64,000 nt of DNA. It comes from Pantoea sp. Eser. GTDB taxonomy: Bacteria; Pseudomonadota; Gammaproteobacteria; Enterobacterales; Enterobacteriaceae. The notes under the pieces are model-generated. The model searched no databases. It saw nothing but the letters and a program-made list of their open reading frames with translations, and was not told where the DNA came from. Position numbers and translations under genes: made by a program. Location: positions 372,001 through 436,000 of the forward strand of contig SZZY01000001.1 of the NCBI GenBank assembly GCA_009830035.1. The letters are read 5' to 3'. Shown here piece after piece: positions 40,871-52,610 of this stretch (positions are counted from its first letter, which is position 1; every line of letters starts with the position of its first letter).

Positions 40871-40993
40871 TTAACGACGTCGCAGATGACGGCGAGGGTT
40901 CTTGACGCTTTTATCTTCACGCACCTTCCAATGGCGGGAGATTGCAAATCCCATCAGTGCGATCAGGACAGCGACAACGATGAGCATAGACAT
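40871..40993 (-). CDS. 40-residue membrane peptide with basic tail
   Basis: ATG 40993 with AAGGAATGG upstream on the minus strand. The peptide has one hydrophobic helix at the N terminus (MSMLIVVAVLIALMGFAIS) and a strongly basic tail (RHWKVREDK, then KNPRRHLRRR). It sits alone between argS and yecM, preceded by an AT-rich promoter-like region. The arrangement of an uncleaved helix with a positively charged cytosolic tail is common in enterobacterial small membrane proteins. I do not recognise a named family. Function unknown. Confidence 0.5.
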   Translation of the reverse strand: MSMLIVVAVLIALMGFAISRHWKVREDKSVKNPRRHLRRR

Positions 40994-41308
40994 AGAGCCA
41001 TTCCTTATTGGTTGTGTTAGGTCAAATTTATAAGAAACATGGGGTGGATGCAATTGTTTGGCTACCAAATAAGAGTTATCTTCTTGTATTAAATAAGACT
41101 AATTCTTTCAGGTGCTTAAGGTGCTTTCGTCAATTAACTCATGGACCTAAAGAGGGGATTAATCCGAATTGAAAGCTGTTCTTATAGGCTTTTGCGCCAG
41201 TTTTTTGGCTAAACAGGATGTATCTTATGATTTTGGGGCGCACAAGGCAGAGCGACCAACAGGTTTTAAAGTTAAAAATTATTAAACAAATTAAGAGGAA
41301 TACCCGTT

Positions 41309-41869
41309 GTGAACAGACCTTTTCCCGCTGAATTGGACGATTTAAAGACGGATTTGCGACGGTTTGAAGAATCGTTGCAAAATTTTGCGCAGAGACTGGG
41401 TTTATGCCTTAACGATCTTGAAGTCGATCACATTGCGCTGCGTTGTCATCAGGACGCGACCGCCGTGCGCTGGCAGCAAGGGCTACAGCAGATCGGCCAC
41501 CTGTTTTCTCAGGCGATGATTAACGGTCGGCCAATTTGCCTGTTTAAGCTGCATCAACCGTTGCAGGTGGCGGGCTTACAGCTGGATGTGGTTGAAGTGC
41601 CGTGGCCCGGCGAAAAGCGTTACTGTCATGAGGGATGGGAGCATATCGAGGTGGTGTTGCGCGGCGATCATCAGACGCTGGGGGTGCGTGCCATGGCGTT
41701 ATTATCGGATGACGCGCTGACGCAGCCAGGAATTTCGTTCAAGACCAGCTCGCCGAAGGGCGAAAATGAGCGACTGCCCAATCCGACCCTGGCAGTAACG
41801 GATGGGCAGACGACGGTTAAATTTCATCCATGGCGGCTGGAACAGATTGTCGCCAGCGAGCAGGACTAA
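41309..41869 (+). CDS. yecM: YecM, VOC-fold protein of unknown function
   Basis: 186 aa, aligning end to end with E. coli YecM. Shared blocks are DHIALRCHQDATAVRWQQG, MINGRPICLFKLHQPLQVAG, VEVPWPGEKRYCHEGWEHIE and KTSSPKGENERLPNPTLAVT, ending IVASEQD. The conserved His and Glu residues fit a metal site of the vicinal-oxygen-chelate fold, but no reaction is established. GTG start at 41309 after AAGAGG. The stop overlaps the convergent malY stop by 4 bp. Intact. Its position between argS and cutC matches E. coli. Confidence 0.9.
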   Translation: MNRPFPAELDDLKTDLRRFEESLQNFAQRLGLCLNDLEVDHIALRCHQDATAVRWQQGLQQIGHLFSQAMINGRPICLFKLHQPLQVAGLQLDVVEVPWPGEKRYCHEGWEHIEVVLRGDHQTLGVRAMALLSDDALTQPGISFKTSSPKGENERLPNPTLAVTDGQTTVKFHPWRLEQIVASEQD

Positions 41870-43011
41870 GGGCGGGCGGTAACGGCGCGCTGTAGTCGGG
41901 CGACCGCTTCATCGAGCAGGGCGCGGGTACAGCCAAAGTTGAGGCGAACACACTGGTCGTCGCCAAATTCGCGTCCGGCTGACAGTCCCAGTCCATGTTT
42001 TTCAAAGTAGAGCGCCGGGCTTGCCACGCCAAGACCGCGCGCATCGATCCAGGCGAGGTAGCTTGCCTCCGGTGCGGCCACGGATAAGCCGGGCAACTTG
42101 TTGACCTGCGACACCAGCCAGTCACGATTGCTGCGCAGGTAAGCATTCTGCGCGCTGAGCCAGGCACTGCCGTCGCGCCAGGCAGCTTCCGCCGCCGCTA
42201 AGGCCAGAATATCGACATCGGGCACAATGCCTCGTCTCATCCTGTTAAAGCGGGTGCGCAGTTCAGCGTTGGGAATGACCGCCATTGAGGCGCCCAGACC
42301 GGCGATGTTAAAGCTTTTGGACGGTGACATCAGCGTAACAGAGCGCTGGGCTGCATCCTCACTCAGGCTGGCGAACGGTATATGCTGCACGCCGGGCTCC
42401 AGCAGCAAATCACTGTGGATCTCATCGGAACAGACTATCGGATCATGCTGCCGGGCAAATTCCAGCTGCGCCTGCAGTTCGTCATGGCGATAGACCGTTC
42501 CGCCCGGATTCTGCGGATTGCACAGCATCAGCAGCCTCTCTTTACCGGTCATCTGGCCGTCCGCCGCCGCCAGATCCAGCACCCAGCGTCCCTGTTGCAG
42601 GCTCAGCGGCAGATTAAGCTGCCCGCGCTCCGCCAGTTTTGCTGCGCCACGGAAGGGCGGATAAATCGGCGTGGGGGCGATGGTCAGCTGATCCGGCGCG
42701 GTGAAAGCCCGTACTGCCAGATTTAACCCGCTTGCGGCGCCTGGCAGCACCACTATCCACTCGGGATTAACGTGCCAGTTATAGCGCGAGGCCAGCCACT
42801 CAACGGCGCTGTTGATAAAACCAGTGGGCTTATCGCCATAACCAAAAATGCCCTGTTCGGCACGGGCTTTTATCGCTTCTATTATACAATCAGGCGATCG
42901 AAAATCGGTATCTGCCACCCACAACGGCAGAATGTCTTGGTCCGCATATTTGTTCCATTTAAGGCTATCGCTGTGACGACGGTCTATCCGTTGGTCGAAA
43001 TTGAATGCCAT
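41866..43011 (-). CDS. malY: MalY/PatB-type PLP C-S lyase
   Basis: Aminotransferase-fold PLP enzyme with cystathionine/cysteine-S-conjugate beta-lyase activity; E. coli MalY also antagonises MalT. 381 aa from ATG 43011 ([20 protein letters not shown]). [16 protein letters not shown] is the substrate-cap region, [12 protein letters not shown] the PLP-contact loop, [10 protein letters not shown] the Asp binding the pyridine N, and [14 protein letters not shown] holds the PLP lysine; the C terminus has [19 protein letters not shown]. The gene is intact. With the cystine importer dead, its role may be homocysteine synthesis or sulfur recycling (inference). The MalY versus PatB assignment is not secure. 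Confidence 0.85.
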   Translation of the reverse strand: MAFNFDQRIDRRHSDSLKWNKYADQDILPLWVADTDFRSPDCIIEAIKARAEQGIFGYGDKPTGFINSAVEWLASRYNWHVNPEWIVVLPGAASGLNLAVRAFTAPDQLTIAPTPIYPPFRGAAKLAERGQLNLPLSLQQGRWVLDLAAADGQMTGKERLLMLCNPQNPGGTVYRHDELQAQLEFARQHDPIVCSDEIHSDLLLEPGVQHIPFASLSEDAAQRSVTLMSPSKSFNIAGLGASMAVIPNAELRTRFNRMRRGIVPDVDILALAAAEAAWRDGSAWLSAQNAYLRSNRDWLVSQVNKLPGLSVAAPEASYLAWIDARGLGVASPALYFEKHGLGLSAGREFGDDQCVRLNFGCTRALLDEAVARLQRAVTARP

Positions 43012-43096
43012 AGTTAGCTTTCCCGGTAAACTCATTCCAGCAGCCAGACTAACTGATGAATCTGCCTTGAACCAGAGTCATGTAAAGGAGAAGAGA

Positions 43097-43849
43097 ATGA
43101 CCACACTGGAAATTTGCTGCTATGGCGTGGATTGCGCAGTGACCGCGCAGCAGGCCGGCGCCGATCGGGTTGAACTCTGTGCCGCGCCACGTGAAGGGGG
43201 CTTAACCCCGTCTGCCGGCATGCTGAATGCTGCCCGGCGTGAAGTGTCAATTCCGGTTCATCCCATTGTCCGGCCGCGCGGCGGCGACTTTTGCTATACC
43301 GCACGCGAGTTTGAGGCGATGAAATCTGACGTAGCCCTGATTCGCGAACTTGGCTTCCCGGGCCTAGTAATCGGCATGCTGGACGAAGATGCACACGTCC
43401 ATCGTGGGCAGATGCGGCAAATCATGGCGCTGTGCGACGGCCTGGCGGTGACCTTTCACCGTGCCTTCGACCTTTGCCATAGTCCCAAACGCACGCTGGA
43501 GGAGTTGACCGATCTCGGCGTGGCCCGCATTCTGACTTCCGGTCAGCAGCAGAGTGCGGAGAATGGAATTGCACTGCTGAAGGAACTTAATGAAGTGAGC
43601 ACAGGTCCTATCATTGTGGCAGGTGCCGGTGTTCGTCTGAGTAACCTGCAAAAGTTCCTCGACATGGGAATACGTGAAGTCCACAGCTCGGCAAGCCGGC
43701 TGGTCGCTTCGCCGATGCGCTACCGCAAAGCGGGTGTTTCCATGTGTTCTGAAGCCGAAACCGATGAGTTCAGCCGCTATTGCGTTGATGGCGATGTGGT
43801 GGAGGCGATGAAAAGCGTGATGCAGATGAGCACCGTCCGGGTGGCCTGA
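43097..43849 (+). CDS. cutC: CutC family protein
   Basis: TIM-barrel protein linked in older work to copper homeostasis; its biochemical role is not settled. 250 aa from ATG 43097 with AAAGGAG at 43084-43090. Blocks: [101 protein letters not shown] and HSSASRLV. All are conserved in E. coli CutC (248 aa). Intact and followed by a strong terminator. It is divergent from malY, sharing an 85-bp spacer. Confidence 0.93.
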   Translation: MTTLEICCYGVDCAVTAQQAGADRVELCAAPREGGLTPSAGMLNAARREVSIPVHPIVRPRGGDFCYTAREFEAMKSDVALIRELGFPGLVIGMLDEDAHVHRGQMRQIMALCDGLAVTFHRAFDLCHSPKRTLEELTDLGVARILTSGQQQSAENGIALLKELNEVSTGPIIVAGAGVRLSNLQKFLDMGIREVHSSASRLVASPMRYRKAGVSMCSEAETDEFSRYCVDGDVVEAMKSVMQMSTVRVA

Positions 43850-43908
43850 ATCACTTCCGATTTTGCCGCGCAGCACGCCGATCATTGACGTGATGTTTGC
43901 AAGTACCA

Positions 43909-43935
43909 AACCCCAGATGCTTGCTGGGGTTCTTT
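43909..43935 (+). terminator. Rho-independent terminator after cutC
   Basis: AACCCCAG (43909-43916) pairs with CTGGGGTT (43924-43931) around a 7-base loop, followed by CTTTTT. Confidence 0.85.
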
Positions 43936-43964
43936 TTGCCCGCGGTTCCTCTCTTTTCCCTTAT

Positions 43965-44674
43965 TCACCCGCCTCGCGTGGATGCTCCTTCTGAATGCGG
44001 GTGGTAGATTCTCTCTACCCCGAGTCGCTTCACGGCCGGACGCCATGCCCGCTGGCCCAGTAGTAGCACTGCGTGCGGGTCAGGCTGTTGTTCACTGTTC
44101 ACCACATAACCGCAGTGACCACAGGCGAAACAGCCATCCACCGCAATATGCTGGTTGAAGGTTTCGTTCTGTTCGGGCAGCAGCCACAGTCCGCTACGCG
44201 GCTTTTGATAGAGTAACAGGCTGACCCGGCCCGAGGGTTCCAGCCAGGCGCGCCGGACCTCACCCAGATGCTGAACGCCCATTGAGCGCAGTTCCGAGAA
44301 CGCCCGATCGCGCGAAAATTCAGCGTGGTGCAGATGCTCCAGCGCCAGCCGTCCATCCATCACCAGCAGCGTGGCATCGCCCTGAGTCAGCACTTCGAGC
44401 CGATGCGAGAAAAAGGTGCTCTAGGAAAGCAGGCGAAAACAGCCGAGCAGCGTAATCAGTAACACGGTGGTGGTCAGAATACCTTTTTCAGGCGTTTGCA
44501 ATGGCGCACCAATCGCGCGGCACCCAGCATGATCATAATCGCCAGATAGATAATGCTTAACTGACCGGCGAAGCGACGGCCCATCAGCCGCAGCACCAGC
44601 AGTAATACCAGATAGATAAACAAAAAACGCAGCAGCACCTCACCGATCAGCCAGCGGTGGATAATCTCACGCAT
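43965..44674 (-). pseudogene. DUF421 membrane protein A, broken
   Basis: YetF/DUF421-type protein: N-terminal membrane helices and a small C-terminal domain. ATG 44674 (MREIIHRWLIGEVLLRFLFI) follows the stop of the upstream paralogue by 2 bp. A CG insertion near 44515 shifts the frame at MLGAA(IGAPLQTPEKG). TAG 44423-44421 interrupts FRLLS(x)STFFSHR. The C-terminal domain (VMDGRLALEHLHHAEFSRDR, LWLLPEQNETFNQ, CFACGHCGYV with paired Cys) is readable to the end. Function unknown for the family; a role in envelope or stress has been proposed. Confidence 0.85.
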
Positions 44675-44676
44675 CG

Positions 44677-45375
44677 TCAGTCCTCCAGCGCCGTTGAGGC
44701 AGAGAGCCAGTTGTGCGCGTGGCAACAGTGGCAGGTGCTATCGGCGGGCGTATTACGGTCCGCCAGATTACCGCAGGATAAGCAGACCTGATGCGCATCG
44801 GTTTCCATCGCCGCAATCAAAGCCTTGTCGCTGCGTGGCACAATCGCCAGACCGGAGCGCGGGGTGTCGTTCCACACTAGGGTTAACGCACCCGAAGGCT
44901 CGATGTATATCCGGCTGAGCTGCCCCAGATACTGAACGCCACGGCCGTGCAGCAGTGACAACAGTTTTTCGCGCGATAGCACGGTGGAGCGCAGCGTCTC
45001 CAGCTTCAGGCGGCCCTCATCCAGCACCACCCGCTCGCGGCCCGTCAGCAGACGATCGACGCGGCGGGAACGCAGGCTGAGATGGCCGGCAAGATGCTAC
45101 AGCGCCAGCAGGCTGGTAATAATCACCAGCGGCGGCAACAGCCCGCGCTTGTCATCCAGCAACGGGACGCCCATTGTACCTGCCATGGTAACCACCGCTG
45201 ACAGTTCGAACAGCGTATATTGTGAGGCGACGCGACGACCCAGCAGGCGTAATGCGACAATAATCAGCACAAAGCAGATCACTGCACGGCCAATAACCTC
45301 CAGCAGAAACATCGATGGATTCTGACCAAAAGCCAGACGTGCAATATCGGACAACACGATTTCATCCTGCTTCAT
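44677..45375 (-). pseudogene. DUF421 membrane protein B, amber-interrupted
   Basis: Paralogue of the downstream gene, with the same layout: MKQDEIVLSDIARLAFGQNP, three membrane helices (VIGRAVICFVLIIVALRLLG), then a cytosolic domain with VVLDEGRLKLETLRSTVLSR and two CxxC-like pairs (CLSCGNL, CHCC). TAG 45099-45097 replaces probably Gln in LLAL(Q)HLAGHL, separating membrane and soluble parts. That is the only lesion. Both members of the pair are inactivated separately. Confidence 0.85.
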
Positions 45376-45641
45376 GACTCACCGTACCCCCATTGACGAC
45401 TTTCAGAGTGAAAAAGTATATCGCGTGGAATCCATTCTGCCGCAGAGTCAACCGGCCTGCAGCCCTTGTGCCGTCTGGCTTACGCCCTGTACAGCCCGGC
45501 ATTCCGGGGCACCGGTATGCACAGCAGAAACTGCTGCACAGCGAAATAGCCGGTGCGGCTGCCAACTGAATTTTTTGCCGCACGCCGCCATTCGCCGCCG
45601 CAGCGTTTACACTTAACCCAACGTTGTCTGGAACTTACTTT
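45376..45641. other. Stretch without a supported gene
   Basis: About 265 bp between the DUF421 pair and the exporter fragment. An 80-codon plus-strand frame opens just inside (45374-45616), unusually rich in Cys, Ala and Arg, but it has no family resemblance and no ribosome-binding site. Probably decayed coding sequence or promoter DNA. Confidence 0.4.
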
Positions 45642-46074
45642 ATGAAATGCGAACCGATTGTTGCCGTAAGCCTGTTACTGGCTGGCCTGAGCACTCCGCT
45701 GGTGGCGGCCAGTCAGTGCGGCCCGCACAGTGGTGCTATTGCCAGCAGTAATAACTGGATCCTGCTGGGCGGCAGCTATCTTGCCTGCTTCAGCTGCGGT
45801 TTGCTGGGTAACCTGCTGAATCCTAAAGTGGGTATCTTTTATGTCAGCTTTCTGCCGCAGTTTATTCCGGCCGGGGCGTCGGTGGCGGCTGTGGTGTAGC
45901 CTGATGGCGCTGACGCATATGCTGTTGGGACTGGTATGGAATGCGGTGCTGATTGGCGGCAGCCACTATTTCGCCCGGCATCTGCGCCAGCCACGGGTGC
46001 TGAAAGTTATGGATCGCCTGACCGGCTGTGTGTTCATTGGCTTAGCGGCGAAACTGGCACTGTCTCGCCGCTAA
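45642..46074 (+). pseudogene. LysE/RhtB exporter C-terminal half fused to a foreign secretory N terminus
   Basis: From about 45770 the sequence is the second half of an amino-acid exporter: GLLGNLLNPKVGIFYVSFLP and QFIPAGASVAAVV, then after a frameshift near 45897 (a 2-base loss that creates TAG) LMALTHMLLGLVWNAVLIGG through MDRLTGCVFIGLAAKLALSR, TAA 46072-46074. The N-terminal half is missing. In its place is an in-frame signal-peptide-like stretch beginning MKCEPIVAVSLLLAGLSTPL and cleaving at VAAS, then SQCGPHSG, which looks like the start of an unrelated periplasmic protein. This indicates a deletion fusing two genes. Confidence 0.8.
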
Positions 46075-46089
46075 GCTTGAGGGATGGCT

Positions 46090-47849
<1,760 letters not shown>

Positions 47850-47864
47850 TTAACCCGGCAACAC

Positions 47865-48271
47865 TCAGTGTAGCGTCACTACCAGCTCCCATGGCAGATA
47901 GATCAGGTTAAAAATCACCGTGCCGCACAACGAAAACAGCGTCAGCAGCATGCCATATTTTCGGCCCGGCCCGGCCCGGCATGGCGCTGTGGCGCAGATC
48001 CCAGGCGTGCCGCAGGCGGCTGATAAAGAACAGCAGGGCGGTCAGGTGCACCATCCAGATGTCGGCACCGTTCATCTCCATCATCACCAGCAACAGCAAG
48101 GCCAGCGGGATGGTTTCGATGGCGTTGCCGTGAATGCGTATCGCCATTTTTAGATCATGATAACCCCCGTCGCCATATGCCACCCGATAGAAACGGCGGT
48201 AACGCACCACATCCAGCGTAAACTTCGTGACCAGCAACGCACCCCACAACTACATATAACGCGCTAACCAT
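47865..48271 (-). pseudogene. yecN: YecN, MAPEG-family membrane protein, two frameshifts
   Basis: Small membrane protein of the MAPEG superfamily, unknown role. ATG 48271 gives MVSALYVVV. One extra G in the run near 48247 shifts the frame at VVVGALLVTKF. The middle (FYRVAYGDGGYHDLKMAIRI, HGNAIETIPLALLLLVMMEM) is well conserved. A second break comes from expansion of a 5-bp GGCCG unit to three copies near 47966-47982, adding 10 bases at M-P-G-R-K-Y-G-MLL. The end LIYLPWELVVTLH and TGA 47867-47865 are intact in the third frame. Order cmoB-cmoA-yecN-yecE is as in E. coli. Confidence 0.9.
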
Positions 48272-48339
48272 TGTGACTCCATCAGCATCAGTAAGGCGGC
48301 TATTCTAACCAGCGCGCAGGGCGCTGTCCTGTTCACTGA

Positions 48340-49161
48340 TTAAAACAGTGATTCCTGTTGCGGCCAGTCGGGACCGCTGCCAATCCGCGGATCAATCTGT
48401 TGCAGCTGCGGCCATAACGCCTGCACCAGTGGAAATACCTGGCCCATATCCGGGGTGTGCAGAAACAGCATCGTGTCGCCCTGCTGCAGCCATTCGGTTA
48501 ATTTTGCCCGCCAGATCTGAAACAGCGGCACGCTCTCCTCGACGCTGTCGCTGCCGATAAACCGCACCATCGGCTGCGAGCCAGTGCGCACAGCATGCGG
48601 CGGCACGCGGGGTTTCTGCACGCGTGCCGCCAGCGCCGCCGGATTTTGCGAGGTTGAGGCGAGGACCGGACGACTGTCCAGCACCACCCGGTTAACGCCG
48701 CGCACCAACAGGCCGCGATTCAGCGCCCGCTCGGCTTCACCTTTGGCAAAAAACGCCGCGTGACGGACTTCCACCCCGTATTCAAAACGCGCCGGCAGGC
48801 TGTCCAGAAAGCGCCAGAGATCGTTAAGCTGCGCCGGCGAAAAGGTGGCGGGCAGCTGCAGCCAGTACTGACCGATACGATCGGCCAGCGGCTCCATCAG
48901 GCGCAGAAAGTCGGTCAGCAGATCGTCGCTGTGCTGCAGCGCCGCCTGATGGCTGATGGTATTGGGAAACTTAAAGCAGAAGCGAAAGTCGTCGTGGGTC
49001 ATCTCACGCCAGCGCAGCACGGTATTGGGCGTCGGCAGCGCGTACAGCGTGGTATTGCCTTCGACACAGTGAAAATAACGGGCGTAATCCGCGAGGCTCT
49101 CAATGCCCCAGCGTTTCCAGTGCGAATGCTGCCACTGGGGCAGGCCAATACGAAGTGTCAC
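48340..49161 (-). CDS. yecE: DUF72 family protein YecE
   Basis: TIM-barrel DUF72 protein of unknown function. 273 aa, collinear with E. coli YecE (272). Blocks: RIGLPQWQHSHWKRWGIESL, YARYFHCVEGNTTLYALPTP, FRFCFKFPNTISHQAALQHS, FEYGVEVRHAAFF and TMLFLHTPDMGQVFPLVQAL. Acidic and aromatic residues lining the barrel mouth suggest a nucleotide or sugar ligand, but no reaction is known to me. Intact, divergent from aspS. Confidence 0.9.
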   Translation of the reverse strand: MTLRIGLPQWQHSHWKRWGIESLADYARYFHCVEGNTTLYALPTPNTVLRWREMTHDDFRFCFKFPNTISHQAALQHSDDLLTDFLRLMEPLADRIGQYWLQLPATFSPAQLNDLWRFLDSLPARFEYGVEVRHAAFFAKGEAERALNRGLLVRGVNRVVLDSRPVLASTSQNPAALAARVQKPRVPPHAVRTGSQPMVRFIGSDSVEESVPLFQIWRAKLTEWLQQGDTMLFLHTPDMGQVFPLVQALWPQLQQIDPRIGSGPDWPQQESLF

Positions 49162-49268
49162 ACCCTCTCTCCTGGCTCTGAGTTACGATTTGCGATTATC
49201 CTCTAAGGTCACGCCCCGGTGCAAACAGGCCCGCTGCCGATGAAATCGCCGCTTTGGCGCGGCTCTAC

Positions 49269-49297
49269 TTATCTTGTTTGCCTTTTTCCATTATAAT
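49269..49297 (+). promoter_or_regulatory. Candidate aspS promoter
   Basis: TATAAT at 49292-49297 with TTATCT (49269-49274) 17 bp upstream, about 90 bp before the aspS start. The -10 is perfect and the -35 is poor. Confidence 0.35.
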
Positions 49298-49384
49298 GAC
49301 CGCCATTTTTGCGACAGCATCGCATCAGGTTACGCGGCCGGATGCTGTCAGCTGCAGCGGCGAAGTTATTAAAAGGATAGTGTT

Positions 49385-51163
49385 ATGCGTACAGAATATT
49401 GCGGACAGCTCAATCTGTCTCATGTGGGTCAGCAAGTCACTCTTTGCGGCTGGGTAAACCGCCGTCGCGATCTGGGAAGCCTGATTTTCATCGATATGCG
49501 CGACCGTGAAGGCATCGTGCAGGTATTTTTTGATCCCGATCGTCAGGACGCGTTTAAGCTGGCTTCTGAACTGCGTCACGAATTCTGTATCCAGATCACC
49601 GGTACCGTGCGTGCCCGTGACGATAAGAATAAAAACAGCGAGATGGCGACCGGCGAAGTAGAAGTGTTTGCCCATGCGCTGAACATCATCAACCGTTCTG
49701 AGCCGCTGCCGCTGGATGCTAACCATAACAACAGCGAAGAAGCGCGCCTGAAATACCGCTATCTGGACCTGCGTCGTCCTGAGATGGTGACCCGCCTGAA
49801 AACCCGCGCGAAAATCACCAGCTTCGTGCGCCGTTTTATGGATGATGAAGGGTTCCTCTATATCGAAACCCCGATGCTGACCAAAGCCACGCCGGAAGGC
49901 GCACGCGACTATCTGGTGCCAAGCCGGGTCCATAAAGGCAAGTTCTATGCGCTGCCACAGTCGCCACAGCTGTTCAAACAGCTGCTGATGATGTCGGGCT
50001 TCGATCGCTACTACCAGATTGTTAAATGCTTCCGTGACGAAGATTTGCGTGCTGACCGTCAGCCCGAATTTACCCAGATCGACGTTGAAACCTCCTTCAT
50101 GACCGCGCTGCAGGTGCGTGAGGTGATGGAACGGTTAATCCGTAATCTGTGGCAGGACGTCCAGGGTGTCGATCTCGGTGAGTTCCCGCAGATGACTTTT
50201 GCCGAAGCGATGCACCGCTACGGCTCCGATAAGCCAGACCTGCTTAACCCAATGGAGCTGGTGGACGTTGGCGATCTGCTGAAAAATGTCGAATTCCAGG
50301 TTTTCGCGGGTCCGGCAAACGATGCCAAAGGCCGCGTGGCGGCATTGTGCGTGCCGGGCGGCGCGCAGCTGAGCCGTAAGCAGATTGATGAATACGGCAA
50401 GTTCGTTGAGATTTATGGCGCCAAAGGTCTGGCGTGGATTAAAGTCAACCTGCGTGCTGATGGACTTGAGGGTGTACAGAGCCCGGTAGCGAAGTTCCTT
50501 AACGCAGAGATCGTGGAAGGCATTCTGAGCCGCACCGGCGCACAGGATGGTGACATCATCTTCTTTGGTGCCGATCGCGCCAAAGTGGTGGCCGATGCGC
50601 TGGGCGCGCTGCGTCTCAAAGTGGGTCGCGATCTGAACATCACCGACGAGAAAGCCTGGGCCCCGCTGTGGGTAACCGACTTCCCGATGTTCGAAGAAGA
50701 CGAAGAGGGCGGTCTGGCGGCGATGCACCATCCGTTCACCGCGCCGAAAGAGATGAGCGCCGATGAGCTGGCGGCCGATCCGACCCGTGCGGTGGCTAAC
50801 GCCTATGACATGGTGATTAACGGCTATGAAGTCGGTGGCGGCTCGGTGCGTATCCACAACGGCAAAATGCAGCAGACGGTGTTCAGCATTCTGGGTATTG
50901 AAGAGCATGAGCAGCGCGAGAAATTTGGCTTCCTGCTGGATGCGCTGAAGTTCGGTACCCCGCCACACGCCGGCCTGGCGTTTGGTCTGGATCGTCTGAC
51001 CATGCTGCTGACCGGTACCGATAACATTCGTGACGTGATTGCGTTCCCGAAAACCACCGCTGCGGCCTGCCTGATGACCGAAGCCCCAAGCGAAGCGAAT
51101 CCCGCCTCGCTGCTGGAGCTGGGCATTCAGGTGGTGAAAAAAGAAAAGCCTGAGACTAAATAA
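49385..51163 (+). CDS. aspS: Aspartyl-tRNA synthetase
   Basis: Essential class II synthetase. 592 aa (E. coli 590). Domains: N-terminal OB-fold ([20 protein letters not shown], about residues 16-40), motif 2 ([38 protein letters not shown]), the bacterial GAD insertion (about 280-420), and motif 3 ([20 protein letters not shown]). Start ATG 49385 after AAAAGGATAG. The stop overlaps the nudB ATG as TAATG. No lesion in 1.8 kb. Confidence 0.98.
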   Translation: MRTEYCGQLNLSHVGQQVTLCGWVNRRRDLGSLIFIDMRDREGIVQVFFDPDRQDAFKLASELRHEFCIQITGTVRARDDKNKNSEMATGEVEVFAHALNIINRSEPLPLDANHNNSEEARLKYRYLDLRRPEMVTRLKTRAKITSFVRRFMDDEGFLYIETPMLTKATPEGARDYLVPSRVHKGKFYALPQSPQLFKQLLMMSGFDRYYQIVKCFRDEDLRADRQPEFTQIDVETSFMTALQVREVMERLIRNLWQDVQGVDLGEFPQMTFAEAMHRYGSDKPDLLNPMELVDVGDLLKNVEFQVFAGPANDAKGRVAALCVPGGAQLSRKQIDEYGKFVEIYGAKGLAWIKVNLRADGLEGVQSPVAKFLNAEIVEGILSRTGAQDGDIIFFGADRAKVVADALGALRLKVGRDLNITDEKAWAPLWVTDFPMFEEDEEGGLAAMHHPFTAPKEMSADELAADPTRAVANAYDMVINGYEVGGGSVRIHNGKMQQTVFSILGIEEHEQREKFGFLLDALKFGTPPHAGLAFGLDRLTMLLTGTDNIRDVIAFPKTTAAACLMTEAPSEANPASLLELGIQVVKKEKPETK

Positions 51164-51594
51164 TGGGCTATAAACATCCGGTTTCGGTGCTGGTGGTCAT
51201 TGTGGCGCGCGACACTGGCCGGGTGTTAATGCTGCAGCGGCAGGACGATCCAGCCTTCTGGCAGTCGGTGACCGGCAGCCTTGAGGCGGATGAGACGCCG
51301 CTGGCCGCCGCCCGGCGTGAAGTGGGCGAGGAGTTGGGCATCGACGTGCTGGCGGAACGGCTGGAGGTGGAGGATTGTCAGCGTCAGATCGACTTTGAAA
51401 TCTTTCCGCACTATCGCCATCGCTACTCACCCGTTGTCACCCATAATCACGAACACTGGTTCCGGCTGCGGTTGCCGGCAGAGCGGGCAATTGCGCTGAC
51501 CGAGCATCTGACGTTTCGCTGGCTGGCACCGGCAGAAGCGGCTGCGCTCACCAAGTCCTGGAGTAATCGCCAGGCGATTGAAGAATTTACCTGA
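51163..51594 (+). CDS. nudB: Dihydroneopterin triphosphate diphosphatase (Nudix)
   Basis: Nudix hydrolase that removes pyrophosphate from dihydroneopterin triphosphate in folate synthesis. 143 aa (E. coli 150; here the C terminus stops at RQAIEEFT). The Nudix box GSLEADET...RREVGEELGI fits GX5EX7REUXEEXGU exactly, near residues 38-60. N terminus YKHPVSVLVVIVARDTGRVL, plus ALTKSWSNRQAIE near the end. Translationally coupled to aspS by TAATG. Intact. Confidence 0.93.
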   Translation: MGYKHPVSVLVVIVARDTGRVLMLQRQDDPAFWQSVTGSLEADETPLAAARREVGEELGIDVLAERLEVEDCQRQIDFEIFPHYRHRYSPVVTHNHEHWFRLRLPAERAIALTEHLTFRWLAPAEAAALTKSWSNRQAIEEFT

Positions 51595-51829
51595 ATCGCT
51601 GCCGCTGCGCATTTTTCCGACGGCGAATCGATTAAATTTATGAATCTGGTGAGTTTTAACAGGACTACACTAACGTATTGAACAGTCAGGCGTAATCGGC
51701 ACCGTGAGGTTGTTCACCGCCAGCGCGACGTAGCCAGCGTACTGTGGTACGTGAGTTGCGAGCACGACCAGCGGAACAAGCCCGGCGGCAGGATAGCCTG
51801 CACCATGCTAAGTTCGGAGAAAAAGTCAC

Positions 51830-52573
51830 ATGGCAGGACATAGTAAGTGGGCAAATACCAGGCACCGTAAAGCGGCACAGGACGCGAAGCGGGGCAAAAT
51901 TTTCACCAAGATCATCCGTGAACTGGTGACGGCGGCCAAACTGGGCGGCGGCGATCCGGGCTCGAACCCACGCCTGCGTGCCGCAATGGACAAAGCGCTT
52001 TCCAACAACATGACGCGTGAAACCATGGATCGCGCCATCGCGCGCGGCGTCGGCGGAGATGACAACGCCAACATGGAAACCATCATCTACGAAGGCTACG
52101 GTCCGGGTGGCTCTGCCATCATGATCGAGTGCCTGAGCGACAACCGCAACCGTACCGTGGGCGAAGTGCGTCACGCCTTCACTAAAACCGGCGGTAACCT
52201 CGGTACTGACGGCTCTGTTGCCTACCTGTTCAGCAAAAAAGGGGTGATCTCTTATGCGCCGGGTCAGGATGAAGATGCGGTGATGGAAGCGGCGCTGGAA
52301 GCCGGTGCCGAAGATGTGGTCAGCTACGACGATGGTGCGATTGACGTTTTCACCGCCTGGGAAGAGATGGGCGCGGTGCGTGATGCGCTGGAAGCGGTCG
52401 GCCTGAAAGCGGATACCGCTGAAGTGTCGATGATCCCGTCTACCAAAGCGGAAATGGATGCGGAAACGGCACCAAAACTGCTGCGTCTGATCGACATGCT
52501 GGAAGATTGCGACGATGTGCAGGAGGTTTATCACAACGGTGAGATCTCCGACGAGGTGGCGGAAACGCTGTAA
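51830..52573 (+). CDS. yebC: YebC/PmpR family transcriptional or translational regulator
   Basis: 247 aa, full length. N terminus [20 protein letters not shown], then [60 protein letters not shown] and the acidic C-terminal domain ([20 protein letters not shown]). The family was first described as DNA-binding regulators; some members relieve ribosome stalling at proline-rich stretches. It lies 37 bp upstream of ruvC, as in E. coli. ATG 51830 with GGAGAAAA upstream. Intact. The 235-bp spacer before it holds no other gene. Confidence 0.95.
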   Translation: MAGHSKWANTRHRKAAQDAKRGKIFTKIIRELVTAAKLGGGDPGSNPRLRAAMDKALSNNMTRETMDRAIARGVGGDDNANMETIIYEGYGPGGSAIMIECLSDNRNRTVGEVRHAFTKTGGNLGTDGSVAYLFSKKGVISYAPGQDEDAVMEAALEAGAEDVVSYDDGAIDVFTAWEEMGAVRDALEAVGLKADTAEVSMIPSTKAEMDAETAPKLLRLIDMLEDCDDVQEVYHNGEISDEVAETL

Positions 52574-52610
52574 TGGCGCTGACCCGCACCCCCTTAACCG
52601 GAGAGGCTTA

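Noticed and set aside
45374-45616. 80-codon frame as a cysteine-rich small protein
   Set aside because: Composition and lack of a ribosome-binding site suggest a chance frame; no recognisable family.
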